DNA of 64,000 nucleotides from Tillus elongatus (GCA_964006375.1 OZ023265.1:169652533-169716532), one strand, 5' to 3'; shown: positions 1-15,303, counted from the first letter of the stretch. The notes: generated by a model not told the origin, from the letters alone. Program-made: numbers and translations.

Positions 1-556
1 ATATCGTCATCTCCATGAAAATAACAATGCACTTTGGTAAAATCCACGCAAGAGATTTTGATAAGTGCTACAGAGTAGTTATAAAAATATAAAATATATA
101 GTCTAACAAGCTAAATTCCATTGTGTATTTGCATGAGAATAAAAAATCAATATTAAAAATAAATAATAATAATGAGGCATAGGCACTGGATAAAGTTTAA
201 AACGTGACTGGCAGATGTCAAGACGCGCTCATTTGTTTATCATGTACAGGGATCATACAAAAAGTACTAACAAACCGCAGCATCTTGCATGGTGACCCCC
301 ACTGTTGTGAAGAAATACTTTAAGAAAATCTGTGACTTTGTGACTAAAATCAGGGGTAAAGGTCCAAACCGTTTTTTTTTCTTTTGTGGTGACGTAGTTT
401 TAAAAATTAAACGCACCTCCCGTAAAATCAAAAATTGTCTTACAGAGAAGATAATATTTATAATATTTTTGTCGTTGGTCTATTTCCGCGGCTATGACCA
501 ATTAACGAAGCAGTTTCACGTCACTATAATTTTGCCGACCGCCCGCGTTTTTGTAA
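1..556. other. AT-rich DNA, nothing recognised
   Basis: No repeat boundary, RNA gene or credible coding frame was recognised. A 103-codon open frame at 289-600 runs into the SINE at its 3' end and has no recognisable domain. Confidence 0.5.
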
Positions 557-802
557 GGAGGGTAGGAATCATTAACGTATCCAACATCGCATGGACATAA
601 GACCGACGGCTTTACGCCCCCCCCCCCCCCCCGAAAAGCGAAACATGTAGACATTCAACTTGCTCAAATACAATGCCACAACCTCGGTTGATGTTAACTG
701 TACAGTATGTACTGAAAAAGTGAAAGGAGTACCCTGGGGGATCGAACCCAGTACCCTTCGGTTCAGAGGCACACGTCCTTACCACTGAACCACCGAGGCT
801 CT
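557..802 (-). repeat. tRNA-derived SINE, copy 1
   Basis: Read on the minus strand, 802-729 is tRNA-like. It has an A-box-like segment (TGGTTCAGTGGTAAGG, about 792-777) and a good B box (GGTTCGATCCC, about 749-739), the internal RNA polymerase III promoter of tRNA-derived SINEs. The body runs to about 557 and includes a run of about 16 C residues (617-632). Two further copies of the body (16198-16380 and 57255-57492) share blocks such as CATCGCATGG and the stretch around GACATTCAACTTG. The tRNA part is too diverged from a normal acceptor stem to be a working tRNA gene. This is the most complete copy in the window. Confidence 0.8.
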
Positions 803-1009
803 CGGATAATACTTATCAGAGGTTTTTTGAAGCAGATATAGATAAATTGTAGTTCCAGTTATGTTTGTAATGAAGGAAGGTGACAGCGCCGTCATCAGCC
901 TCTTGACAATACAGTCTCTTAAGCTGAGCATGGTCCACCCCATGTCAGCGGCGAAAAAATTATAATTATGGTAAGATCTGAGCAATATTTCGGTATGACA
1001 GTAACCGTA

Positions 1010-1725
1010 AATCAAGGCCCTAAGTATCACACGGTAAATTCCAGGCTGGTAAGTGAATGCCGAGACGAGACGAGCGACCTGCCTGGGCAGAATGAGATCA
1101 CCCTCATCTGGGTGGCGGGTCACTCGGGAGTCAAAGGCAATGAAGAAGCTGACAGTCTCGCGAAGAGAAGGTCAGCAGAACCATTTATGGGACCATAGGC
1201 GTAGAAAAGAGCAGCACTGCCAGGGGATCCATTAAGTCCTGGGTCAGAAACGAACAATGTGTACTGGGCAGACTGTCCAGGGCTCAGACATGTAAAGTCA
1301 GTAATTGAGGGACCCAGCTCAAAGAGACCTGTGGTGCTGCTAAATTTTAGCAGTGGACGTCTCAGAAACATAACAGGACTCTTGAGGGGACACATGGCCG
1401 TCAAGAAACACCTGCATAAAATGGGGCGGTTCGAGGGGGCCTCGCATGCAGACTCTGCGGCGAGGGTGAAGCCCAACACATCGTGTGCGAGTGTAAAGCT
1501 CTGGACCGCAAAAGACAACTGATCTACGGTCAGCCTAGATCGGAGACACAGCAATATAAAACTGTACCCTACCAATTTCTGTGCAGAGTAGTTTAAGGCA
1601 CAGTGATTTTGGAATGGGTGGAGTAGAAAAGACAAATGGCATGCACAATAAGCCAAAGGCTGCGGTGCTATCGGGGCGGCAAAGACGCGAATAAGCCCTG
1701 AAGGAGAAAAAAAACCATAAACCAT
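1010..1725 (+). pseudogene. LINE 3' end: RNase H and C-terminal Cys-rich region, 5'-truncated
   Basis: Translated pieces include ITLIWVAGHSGVKGNEEADS, the final conserved block of a LINE RNase H domain. They are followed by a linker around HMAVKKHLHKMGRF and the coding remains of a C-terminal Cys-rich motif. The same order, at higher quality, is seen on the minus strand at 9690-8040. Homology to that copy begins abruptly at about 1010, so this copy is 5'-truncated inside the RNase H domain, as expected from target-primed reverse transcription. Several frameshifts break it. The family belongs to the LINEs that carry an RNase H after the reverse transcriptase (I/R1/LOA-like); the exact clade cannot be fixed by eye. 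Confidence 0.8.
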
Positions 1726-2110
1726 TTCTGGCAGCTTTAGTTACAATGCATTCTTTATAGAAATTTCGTCTTATGTTTTCCAGTAGGAATTATATTTTGA
1801 AATAAAATGCTTAAAGTGTTATAACTCACACTAGTTGTTATTTGTTAGTATAAGACTGAAGTTTTGTCGGCAGACGAGGGAACCACGATGGGAAACTCAT
1901 GGTCTCCCTTCGTTGTCGAAGTCTACATGAGCAGATTCGAGAGTGACTTTGCTGGGGCGGTGGAGTGTTCTGAGCGTATGGTTGAGATATGTCGATGATA
2001 TAAAAGTGAAGGGAGGGGAGCCACAGAACAGCTATCTTCATATACATCATAACTCTGGCCATAGAAAAACCATAGACTTCTGGTAGCACTAGTCCACTAA
2101 ATGATTGTAC
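1726..2110. other. unassigned spacer
   Basis: AT-rich sequence between the LINE 3' end and the PLE fragment. No domain or repeat was recognised. Confidence 0.4.
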
Positions 2111-2164
2111 AGTGAAGGAAAGTTCGATATGTCGGTGTTGGACAGGTTCAAAACTTCATTATTG

Positions 2165-2478
2165 GAGCATTTGACATGTTAAAAATCTCCATCTCTTCTA
2201 AGATAAATTGTTCTACTCAAAAACTTGAGGGATGTAAAGTTTTTGCATCAGTGTTCTTATTGAAGCAGTGATCACTATCTCTTAAATGACAGCCAAAAAC
2301 TGACGTGTCATTACTGACCTGACTTCTACTTCTGAGGTGTTCTGACACCCTGGAGCTCAATTACCTTACTGTTCTCCAGATATAAATAGTATTGCAATCG
2401 GGGGCACCACATGTTTAAACACCTGATTTCTTAAGGTCTGGGACATTGTCCTTGTTATGGATGAACATATTACTGACT
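2165..2478 (-). pseudogene. Penelope-like element GIY-YIG endonuclease fragment
   Basis: One minus-strand frame reads through DLKKSGV, a stop, CGAPDCNTIYIW, RVSEHLRSRSQ and SVFGCHLRDSDHCFN. This is the layout of the C-terminal GIY-YIG endonuclease of Penelope-like elements: a G-V-Y block, then Y-I about 12 residues on, then an R-x-x-E-H block. The GIY tyrosine codon has become a stop and a second stop follows the YIW block, so the copy is dead. No reverse transcriptase was recognised upstream (higher coordinates), so it is 5'-truncated. Identification is by motif spacing only. Confidence 0.6.
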
Positions 2479-2479
2479 G

Positions 2480-3594
2480 TGTTCGTGGATCTGAACGAAA
2501 AAAAGGGTAGTAGTTATTTTCTTCCCACAACTTCATTCTTGGTTTTATGATGAGGTTAGAACAGTCTATGGAATCCAGTGTTTTCCAGAGGACTATTGCA
2601 AAATGCTTCACTGCACGACGCAGTGATAAATTTAGTTGCGGAACTTGGTCCGACATGATCACTAAACAGCATCTCACACAATCAGTGAAAACAGGTGGAG
2701 GTGTAGCATTCGGGAGAAGCAAACAAAAAAGTGTCTTGAGCCAATGTGTTTAGCGAACGAATAGTGTGTTTAAATATTTAGGAGATCTTACTAATCCAAA
2801 TGAGATGGATTTAATTTTAGCATATTCTTTTATAACTTGAATGCCCAATATGTTTCCGATACCGAACTAATATGCTGTGTTGGGTGTGTGTGTGTGTGTG
2901 TTTGAAAGCCATGATCAGAGCCATTTCTTTTAAATCCTTTATCACTGTTTCTGAAAGTACAAAGAATAAAACAAGCTTTGTTGCTGGTCTCAGGCGTGAA
3001 CTATCACAGCCTTTTATTAGGCAAGATGAGACTCAGTATTCCCTAGAGAATCAGTAAACTATAAAAGCCATCATTAAAAATAATATAATGTTCTTTGTGC
3101 GGATGCCTCAAGTAAAAGTGTAATGAAGACTTTATGGATATCGATTTAGAATAAACGCTTCATGAAAGATCATCGGCATTATCTTTTACAACATAACAAT
3201 ATTTTAATGAGGATAGATCAAAAAGTTTGCAAACATAAATACCACCTAGGAAAAGGTATTGGAAAGTACTTAGTGTATAATAAAACAGTCAGTAAGTGCG
3301 TTGTAGTAGCGAATTTCCATTAAAATCTTTTAATGCCAGAAAAAAGATGCGTGGGAACAAGTATAACGGAATTTTAAAGGGATTGCTGGTAAAATATTAA
3401 CGTAGAAAGTTTGTTTCTGATGTCTGTCTCTAGAATGCGGACATTCAACTGACACCCAATATAAACACAATGCTTGGTATTCAAAGGTTTAGAATTTTTC
3501 ATTCTCTGATGACGCTAACTTTGTTGGTGAAACAATCGTCAGGTCTTTAAAAATAAGATAACTGGACGTATCTAGCTATTTTCCGGAGCTTTCG
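2480..3594. other. unassigned; short TCHR terminus near 3290
   Basis: Mostly unrecognised AT-rich sequence, with a short (TG)n at about 2885-2901. Positions 3290-3340 carry the TCHR right-terminal motif (AGTAAGTGCGTTGTAGTAGCG) in inverted orientation. Confidence 0.4.
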
Positions 3595-4951
3595 TTTTTA
3601 AAGATTGTGTCCACGATGTTACAGTGTTGGTCCGGGTGGTCTGAAGGAGAAATCCATAACCGTTGTCGTGAATCAGGACGATCTCGAGCAACTTCAACTT
3701 ACAAGACAGAGTTTCTATAACACGGTTGCTTGGAAATGCTTTATTAGGAGTTTCACAACAAAGAGTCTCAATGGCAACGATATATCCCAAATTCCCGCTT
3801 TAGGCTTCGTTGGTATAGACCATTTTTATGTCTCCCACTGACACCTCGACATCGTGCTCCTCAGTTGAGTGGGGTAACGGCTAGCGATGGGTCGTTATTT
3901 AACTGTCGGTTCTTTTTAAACGGTTGTCGAGCCGCAACGGTAACCACCAGTTATGGATTTATAAAAATAACAGCTTACAAAATAACGCTTTTTACACTAA
4001 ACTAGAATTCGGAGTCGTATCTGTTTCTACTGCAACTAGGTTCGATGTATAAACATCGGTTTTCATCGGCAACTGTTAAATTTAACTATTTACCCGGATG
4101 AATGGACATGCGACTGGGAATGAAATAAATATGTATGGGTATGCTATGCAGTATAGAGCAGACTTTACTTCATAACATATTACTTAACAGGAAACACGTT
4201 ATTTATACTCTAGTGTGCTCACTCTCGCTCACAGCTTTGGGAATGTAGGATACTATCGATCGACTATCCAGTTCAAAATAACAGCGAAAAAACTGAAGCT
4301 GTTATTTTCAACAGTTATTATGAAATAACTTAAACGGCTTTAACTGTTAATAGAAAATAACGGTTTTTCCCATCACTAGTAACGGCAGATCAAACTGGGA
4401 TGGTGAATTGAATCGTGTTATGTTCTCAGACGAATACCGATTCTGTCTTTGGGTCCACCATGGTCTCAGAAGGGAAGATTAACGAAAGTGGAACGGCATA
4501 CGGCTCTTACACGGAGGATAATGGTATGGGGTGCTATATCATAGATGATTTGGCAGAAATTTGAATGCAAACGATTAGATACGAAACGCACTGCAGCCTG
4601 TTGCACCGCCACACCTGCAAGGGTTGATTGAAACCATTTCCAGATAACGCACGTCCTCATACATCAAGTGTTACTACAAAGTTCTTAAAAGAAAATAACG
4701 TGACCCTGCTTCCATGGCCTTCTCGCTCCCCAGGCTTGCCACCAATCGAACATGTGTGGGATATGATTTGCAATTCACTGGGTAATTTAGCCCAACCACC
4801 AAATAACCTAGCTGACCATCGTGACCTAATTCAAGAAGCCTGGAATGACATTCCTCAAGGCACCATAAATCATTTAACTTCAAGCATGTCTCGTAGAGTT
4901 ATCAAACGCATAATAAACCACTCACTATTAAATAACTTTGTTATTATTTAG
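3595..4951 (+). pseudogene. Tc1-like transposase relic, split by a MITE
   Basis: Left part (3595-3873): frames contain a GRSRATST-like helix-turn-helix linker and PLTPRHRAPQL, both typical of Tc1 transposase N-terminal domains. Right part (4387-4951): the first catalytic block reads VMFSDEYRF; then come DNARPHTSSV, holding the second Asp, and LPWPSRSPGLPPIEHVWD, holding the DDE-final Glu. The C-terminal 107 codons are open. The two parts join without loss once the MITE at 3882-4378 is discounted. Stops and frameshifts occur between 4480 and 4640, so it is inactive. Terminal inverted repeats could not be delimited. Confidence 0.85.
3882..4378. mobile_element. hAT-type MITE nested in Tc1 relic
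   Basis: A 497-bp insert with terminal inverted repeats TAGCGATGGG...CCCATCACTA (one mismatch). The similarity continues inward through CGTTATTT. It is flanked by a perfect 8-bp duplication, GTAACGGC, at 3874-3881 and 4379-4386. An 8-bp target duplication with TAG/CAG-type ends is the signature of hAT transposition. The element has no coding capacity and was therefore mobilised in trans. It interrupts the Tc1 transposase, so it is the younger insertion. Confidence 0.9.
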
Positions 4952-5031
4952 TATTTAAGTAATTGTAATCATTTTAAAGTTTGGTTAAGCACACACGATC
5001 AATACGGGGTTTTCATATTTTTTGAATATCA

Positions 5032-5032
<1 letters not shown>

Positions 5033-5114
<82 letters not shown>
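5033..5114. repeat. (TA)n microsatellite
   Basis: Uninterrupted TA dinucleotide tract just after the Tc1 relic. Confidence 0.99.
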
Positions 5115-5115
<1 letters not shown>

Positions 5116-5711
5116 CTACGTGGAGATTTCGGAAACGGTAAAATACAATTTTGTTTAATAGGAAAAGAAGTTGCGCTATTCTGATCCCAATCAGATGCTG
5201 TATCGAAATTTAAAATATCTACAGGGGTATCCAAAATATAGATTAAAAACAAAAAATTGTATTTTTCGAAAAATTGAAATATGTTCGCCATCTTGCATAA
5301 CGAATTTAATACAATTGGTAGTTTTGTATTAGCGACTACGGCCAATCTTATGATGTAAACGAACTCTTTCTGGACCTTCTAGTTTTTTGCAACTATAGCC
5401 AACTGTGATATTTTTATGGCCGTCATATTGAATTTATGCGTCATTAAATAGAGCATAAATAGAGCTTTTAAACCATGTATAACAAGCCTTACCTTCTATA
5501 AGTTTATTAAAAAAAAAGTGTTTCACTTTCTTGGCTGTGAAACAAATGTCGTAATTGTATTTGTAGTCATAGCTATGTAACTATCTGTCAAAACTTTGTC
5601 ATTTATTAGCTTTTATCTATTAAGAGTTTTAAAGTTTGACAAATAATTGTGATATTTTTTGAGTGACACTACCAATTAAATGTAATATGGAAAGTTTTCA
5701 AATTGGGGAAA
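5115..5711. other. AT-rich spacer, nothing recognised
   Basis: No module of the repeat families described here and no coding domain was seen. Confidence 0.4.
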
Positions 5712-7020
5712 GTTGACATGTATGATTGGTTTATTTTGTGCCATAGGAACGCTGAACGAGCTGAATATATGTACTTTCAGAGATATGCATAAAGACGGCA
5801 GCCAGGTCTGTCAACCTTCAGGGTGCTTAGAAATAATTTAATAAGCCATGGTTCCTTTAAAAAACACAATCGAAATAGAGCGCCTAATGAAAATATTGAA
5901 AATCTTCTTTTGCAAAGTGTCATCGACAATCCTCGTACCTCCCTTCGTCAACTGGAAAATAATGTTGAAGTGTCTAAATCAACTTCTCAGAGAATTCTTA
6001 AAAAAATTAAGTATCGTCCATATAAAACACATATTAGTCAAGGACTCCGAGATAGTCACTTAGAAAGGAGAATGCTGTTTTGCAATTGGTTCGTAGAGGG
6101 TTGGCTTCGCAATTTTAAATCTAGGCATGGCATTTGGGAGTTAGATGTAGCAGGAGAAAAACATTCTGCCGATCACGAGGCTGCCAGTAGTTTTTTAAAC
6201 CAGAAACTAAATACTACAATCCTAAACTTGTGTACAAGGGGGATGAAATTGGTTGGAAAGCTTCGAGAAAAGCTTTGGCATCCAAAAGAGAACAAAGTGC
6301 TCAAAGCCATCAGGTCAGTAAGGAACACATCACAATTATCGTTTGCGGTAACTCTACAGGCAACGATCAGCTACCTTTACTAATGCCTGGCAAAGAAAAA
6401 AAGCCAAAAGCTTTCAAAAATGCAAACAATTTACCAGTGACCTACTCGATCCAAAAAAGTTCATGGATAGACACTGATATATTTTTGGAAGGGTACAACA
6501 AAACCTTCATCCCTGAGGTAAAAACAAAAATGTAAATAAAAAACTCCTAAAAACGGGAAAAGAAAATCCTCAATATTCGCTTAAGGTCTGTGGTCTGACG
6601 ATAGCAGATTTATATCTTGAAATATAACAACATTACGTCGACCAAAGTTTAGAAAATTTGCCTCCTCAAGATGTAGCGAATATGTGGTTCCAGCAATATG
6701 GAGCACCTTCACATAATGCAAGAATTATAACTGACTATTTGAATCAGCAACGTGGAAATAACTGGATCTGAAATCGAGGGCCCGTTGCCTGGCCTGCAAG
6801 CTCGCTGGACCTTGCGGCTCTCGATTTTTGCATTTGGGGATACTTAGAGGATAAAGTTTATTGTATTCCTCATAATACGGTGGAAGAACTTGAGGCAGCC
6901 GTTATTCAAGACATAGAAGAAATACCTGGACAAATCGTTAAAGATCCATATATGTCTCTAATTCATCGATGCAGGACGTGCAGTAAGAACAACGGTGGAA
7001 TTTTCGTACATTTGTTTTAT
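5712..7020 (+). pseudogene. mariner (DUF4817-type) transposase relic, split by jerky/Tigger fragment
   Basis: The N-terminal part (5712-6097) reads NAERAEYMYFQRYA, a stop, RRQPGLSTFRVL, then a helix-turn-helix segment (RTSLRQLENNVEVSKSTSQR). This is the layout of the arthropod mariner group with an N-terminal DUF4817 domain. The C-terminal part (about 6630-7010) reads MWFQQYGAPSHNARI, PVAWPASSLDLAALDF and a terminal LIHRCRTC...NNGGIF block. In the second catalytic block the Asp of QQDGAP is Tyr. The middle, including the first catalytic Asp region, is replaced by about 440 bp of jerky/Tigger sequence. Confidence 0.85.
6098..6540 (+). pseudogene. jerky/Tigger (pogo-like) transposase fragment
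   Basis: Frames read WLRNFKSRHGIWELDVAGE, KHSADHEAASSF, then IGWKASRKALASKREQSA, ITIIVCGNSTGNDQLPLL and SWIDTDIFLEGYNKTFIPEV. These are the end of the CENP-B-like DNA-binding domain and the start of the DDE domain of jerky/Tigger transposases. A frameshift near 6225 separates the two halves. It has neither a start nor a C-terminus, and lies directly inside the mariner relic. Confidence 0.85.
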
Positions 7021-7028
7021 TTTACTAG

Positions 7029-7031
<3 letters not shown>

Positions 7032-7086
<55 letters not shown>
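7032..7086. repeat. (TA)n microsatellite
   Basis: TA tract immediately 3' of the mariner transposase C-terminus. Confidence 0.99.
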
Positions 7087-7088
<2 letters not shown>

Positions 7089-8039
7089 TTTTATGAAACT
7101 GCGTGCACTGACTTCAAATTTATATTACTTTTATCCCAGACATCTAACTGCAAACAAAAACTAAGGATTAAAGACTATTCAAGTGGCTTCTGTATTTTTA
7201 TAAGTGTTTATATATAAGCCCCTAATATCGGCAAGAAAGTGGGAAAGTTTGTATATTGTATACCGTCGACTGGAGGTCCCATCAGATAAAGCTCTACTCC
7301 AAGGGGTGCACCGGCAAAGCAGGTAGTTTTGTAAAATGTATTCGGTTCCCCGAGCTGTTGTTAACTTCATAAAGATGAATGGTTCACCACTGAAAACTTA
7401 CAATTAGAACCGGCACATAACGACTTTTGTACCTATTCTCCCAGAAAGAGATAAGTGCTGTCTGTATGTTTTGTCCCCTTATCTGTGCTATAATTTAATA
7501 AAGAGGAATTTGCACCTCTCCTCGGCGACGTGATGTAGATAAGTAAAAAATTCAATTTGGGGGACATGCTTGATAATTTGCTTTGAAAGGTCTAGAAAGA
7601 ACGTATTATATGGGCTTTTATATTGATTTATCATTTGAAAAAATATGCGGGGATATAAATTGCGGCCATTTAAGTAACTGATTGGGGTGCATTTGTTCCT
7701 GCAACTTGAGCATTGTAGAAATATATCGGAGGTTTTTGACCTTCAGGATTGTAGAATGAAAAAACCTAAGTAGTTTTTAAAACGCCTGGATGCAGCAAAT
7801 GTATATATGTAACTTAAAAATCTATATTCTTTTAATAAATTTTGTTGCAAAAAATAGACTGTTTTCGCAGAGTTTGTTTGTGTTTCTGAAGAAATCATTG
7901 TGTGTTAGATTTTTGTGGTATTTTGCTAATTAACAATACATGTTTAATAAGTTATTTAAAAAAAATGTTTTGGGATTTTCGTCATAAAAATTGTGGGCAA
8001 ATTTTCGTACAATTTTTTTGTAATTTTCGTCGAAAAGCT
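7087..8039. other. AT-rich spacer, nothing recognised
   Basis: No coding domain or known repeat module was recognised. Confidence 0.4.
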
Positions 8040-9690
8040 TCTTGTGAATAAATATATCTTTTTTTTCCCGCAGGGCTCCTCCGCGACTTTGCCGCCCAGA
8101 TAGCACTGCAGCCTTTGACTTATTGTGCATATCCTTAGTCTTTTTACTCCACCCATTCCAAAATCTGTGTCTTGAACTAGTCTGCATAGCGTTTGGTAGG
8201 GTAAAGTTTTATATTGCTCTGTCTCCGGTCTACACTGACCGTAGATCAGTTGTCTTTTGCGGTCCAGAGCTTTACATCCGCACAAGATGTGCTGGGCTGA
8301 TTCCTCCTCCTCGCCGCAGAGTCGGCATGCGAAGTCCCCCTCGAACCGTCCCATTTTATGCAAGTGTTTCTTGACGACCATGTGTCCCGTCAAGTTAAGA
8401 TTTAGCAGTTTCACACCTCGCTTTGAACTGGGTTCGTCAATTACTGACTTCCCATGTCTGAGCACTTAACAGTCTGCCCAGTACACCTTGTGTTGCCTTC
8501 TGACCCAAGACTCAATGGCTCCCCTGGCCGTGCTCTTTGCCACGCCCAAAACCGGTGCTAGTCCCATTAACGGTTCTGCAGACCCTCTCTTCGCGAGACT
8601 GCCACCTTCTTCATTGCCTTTGACCACCAAGTGACCCGGCACCCAGATGAGGGTGACCTCATTCTGCCCATCCAGGTCGCTCGTAACGTCTCGGCACCCA
8701 CTCACCAGCCAGGAATATACCCGTGGGCTACTTATGGCCTTAAGGGCTTCCTGGCTGTCTGTGGCTATGAGAATACACTTGTTGGTGTAGCCCCTCCTCT
8801 TGTTCTCCCGCACACAGTGCAGGATGGCGTCCATTTTGGCCTGAAAGACAATGGCATGGGCTCCGATGGAAATACTATGACTCACCCTCGGTCCTTCAGA
8901 ATTAAAACCTGCCCCCGTCCCACGCTCCCCGCCGGATCCGTCCGTGAACCAGACGAGCGCGTCCCGTGGTAAGCCCGGCGTCTCCTCCCGCCATGCCTCA
9001 CGGTCGGGGATTTCCACTGTAAAGTTGGTGTCCCTGCAGATTCGCGGGATCGCTAAGTCTAACCTCATTTCATGCATGGGCTCCTTCACGATCTCCTGAA
9101 TTTTGCAGTGGCCCCTGAAGCCTGAGTTGATCTTCAGTCTACCATTGCAGGCTTGTCTGTATAGTCCTAGCATCCCCCATAATAACTAAGTGTAGGGGAG
9201 GCAGATCCAACAACACCTCCATGGTGATTGTTGGGGTTGAAGACATGGTCCCTGTGATGCCATCCTCTGCATCTTGCCTAGTTTTTGTTTGGCACTAGAT
9301 TGTGTCACCTCAGGTCACCAGAAGAGTGCCGCGTATGTTAACAATGGTCTGACCACCCTTGTGTACAGCCAGTGGACCATACTAGGTCTTAGTCCCCACG
9401 TTTTTCCATATAGCCGCCTAGTGACGGCTAGGGTAATGACTTCTTTACGCAGTATTTTTTCAACGTGACCATTCCAGGTTAGCTTAGAGTCCAATACAAC
9501 CCGAAGATATTTTACCTCCCTGGCCAGTGGAATGTTCCTACCGTATAGAGTGAGAAATCTGTGGCTCTCCCAATTCCTCCTCCTCGTAAACGGTATGACG
9601 GTGGCTTTCTCGGGACTCACCCTGAGCCCTTGGCCAACCGTCCACCTTTCCACCACTTTCAGTGCTGTCTCCATAAATATATCTGGGTAG
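8040..9690 (-). pseudogene. LINE (RT C-terminus, RNase H, Cys-rich tail), 5'-truncated
   Basis: Minus-strand order: the reverse transcriptase thumb region (9680-9315: ALKVVERW..GQGLRVSPEK, REVKYLRVVLDSKLTWNGHV, LYTRVVRPLLTYAALFW); the RNase H domain (9173-8466: ALVWFTDGSGG, IATDSQEALKAI, VTLIWVPGH); and the tail (8465-8040) with CRLCGEEEESAQHILCGC, a Cys/His zinc-binding-like motif usual at the C-terminus of RNase H-bearing LINEs. The fingers and palm are missing, so the copy is 5'-truncated. Frameshifts near 9310 and 8465 and RNase H changes make it inactive. The same 3' end recurs at 1010-1725 (+) and 40972-41045 (-). Confidence 0.9.
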
Positions 9691-9699
9691 GTGGATAAA

Positions 9700-9925
9700 T
9701 AGGTTGAAAACATTCGTTGGTCAGGAAAATCTGACCAGCTTTTTCGGGAACATTTTAATTTTATTTTTGAAAATTGTTGTATTTTTTCAAACAAAATTAT
9801 TTTTATGAAATGTGTTAGTTTTTTTTACTATTAAAGTTATAAAAAAAGGCATACCTGCTATCAAAAATATGTTTATAAAAATTCACTACCGTAACGCACT
9901 TGTTGCGTCCAGCTTTTGTTTAATA
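9700..9925 (+). repeat. TCHR right-module fragment
   Basis: Contains CATTCGTTGGTCAGGAAAAT and ends with AAAAATTCACTACCGTAACG and the terminal CTTGTTGCGTCC. This is the diagnostic right module of the TA-core hairpin repeat, without its TA core. Confidence 0.75.
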
Positions 9926-10006
9926 AATAACAAATATAACGCATTTTTTCCATAAAATTTGTGGACCCTCAAATCAAACTCCAGCCTAATTTTTTAATTG
10001 GAGTTA

Positions 10007-10130
10007 TTTTTAGTGAATTTTTATTTTAAAAAATTCACTAATAGAGAGCTATAGATGGTGGGACTGCAAAAATGTTTTCAAATTACGAACTAGGACTCCT
10101 AGAACCCATATCCGGGGTCAGTTTCAATTT

Positions 10131-10212
<82 letters not shown>

Positions 10213-10680
10213 CCATCCGATAATTAAAAAAATAATTAACCGATTTCGATTAAACTCGGCAAGTGCCTTTCTTTTATTAATGGCTTGGATGAGTTCGTTA
10301 GCCAGGAAAATCGGCCAGGGTTTTCCGGGAAAATTTTAAGTTTTATTTGGAAAAAAAAATTTTTCTCCTAAAATGACAAAGCTATTTTCATAAAATTTAC
10401 AATATATGTTGCCTTGTGAGAGACATTACAACATACTCAAATTAAACTTTCTAAGTTTATAGAAAATTGAGTTATTCAAGTTGTGAATTTGCTTTCCAAA
10501 ATTTTTGTTCTCCGAATATTACAAATTTATTTTAATGAAATTTGGTTAATATATTTCGTTAGGAAGACCTTACTACATACCAAAATTAAAATTTTTAAGT
10601 TTATAGAAACTTGAGTTATTCAAGTTTGAAGCATTTTATAAAAATTCATTACCATTACGCACTTGCTGCGTCTCGAGCTT
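10007..10680 (+). repeat. TCHR, complete copy A
   Basis: The left module starts with the foldback TAGTGAATTTTTATT/AAAAAATTCACTA (10011-10041), then CCTAGAACCCATATCCGGGG. The core is (TA)n at 10137-10208. The right module carries CGTTAGCCAGGAAAATCGGC and two diverged tandem copies of a block of about 150 bp (around 10360-10490 and 10515-10640). It ends with the small hairpin around CGCACTTGCTGCG (10659-10671). It aligns end to end with 40234-40912. It has no coding capacity. Confidence 0.85.
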
Positions 10681-10689
10681 TTTAGTTTA

Positions 10690-11735
<1,046 letters not shown>

Positions 11736-11774
11736 TGTTTATATATGTATATATATAGTGTGAAACACACTTAT

Positions 11775-12366
11775 GGAATAAAATTCATTATTCAACAACG
11801 AAATAATCTGCTCTGGAATTCTTCCCCAACTCTGTTCAACACGTCAGGCGTTACGTTCCTAATTACTGTTGTTATTTTAATTTTCATATCATCTAAATCA
11901 GCAGGCTGCGTTTTATACACTGTTTTTAAGGCATCGCCATAGCAAGAAATCAAGAGGTGTAATATCTGGTGATCTAGCGGGCCATTCTACGAAACCTCTT
12001 CGTCCAATCCATCTTTGTGGAAAGACTTCGTGTAAATACTCCCGTACTTGAAGAGGACAGTGGGGCGGTGCACCGTCTTATTGAAACCATATCCTTATCC
12101 TTTCATGGGGAATATTAGGTTCCATTACATTTGGATACAATTCTGCTAGCATTTCTAAATATTTTGGACTGTTTATATTTTCTATAAAAACGGGTCTAAC
12201 TACGTGATCACCAATGATACCAGTCCATACGTACAACTTCTGAGGACGCTGAGTGTGTATGTCGCATCCAGTGGGGTTTTCGGCAGCCCAGTATCTGCAA
12301 TTTGGCCTGTTCACATCGCCTTTTAAAAGAAATGTTGCTTCATCGGAAAACAGAACGCCAGTAGAA

Positions 12367-12368
<2 letters not shown>
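11775..12368 (-). pseudogene. mariner (DUF4817-type) transposase C-terminal fragment
   Basis: Minus strand reads LFSDEATFLLKG (first catalytic Asp block), HTQRPQKLYVWTGIIGDHVV, then WFQ-stop-DGAPPHCPLQ (second Asp), WPARSPDITPLDFLLW (third Asp), and on to LNRVGEEFQSRLFRC. One CAG-to-TAG-type change gives the in-frame stop just before DGAPPH. The N-terminal domain is cut off at 12368, where a (TA)n/(GTAT)n tract begins. It is related to, but clearly different from, the mariners at 5712-7020 and 28626-30937. Confidence 0.85.

Positions 12369-12464
<96 letters not shown>
12369..12464. repeat. (TA)n followed by (GTAT)n
   Basis: TA tract to 12436, then about six GTAT units. It truncates the adjacent mariner fragment. 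Confidence 0.98.
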
Positions 12465-12655
12465 GTATCACACCGAAAACTCAGAAATTAAATCTTACTT
12501 GAAAATGACTTGTGGTGATTTGGTCGCCCATCTATTGATAGGGGCAATTTTACGTCAATTTGACTTTAAGTGTTGCTGGGGGTGAGTCTGAAGCAAGGAT
12601 TAATTAACCATCCGTTAAATATATAATCGAGCTTTGTAAAACTGGGTATGTCAAC
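12465..12655 (+). repeat. dispersed repeat segment plus MITE end
   Basis: 12480-12590 matches the reverse complement of 23950-24046 over about 105 bp (shared block GATTTGGTCGCC). 12605-12650 matches the right terminus of the MITE at 55088-55455 (GAGCTTTGTAAAACTGGG). Confidence 0.6.
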
Positions 12656-15250
<2,595 letters not shown>

Positions 15251-15297
15251 TTAAAGACCGCGGAAATCTTTCCGAACATTTTGTATAAAAAAATAAA

Positions 15298-15303
<6 letters not shown>

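Noticed and set aside
8631..8972. Plus-strand 113-codon frame opposite the LINE RNase H, and its counterpart at 779-1123 (minus)
   Set aside because: Both are antisense shadows of the same LINE RNase H sequence, which explains why they resemble each other.
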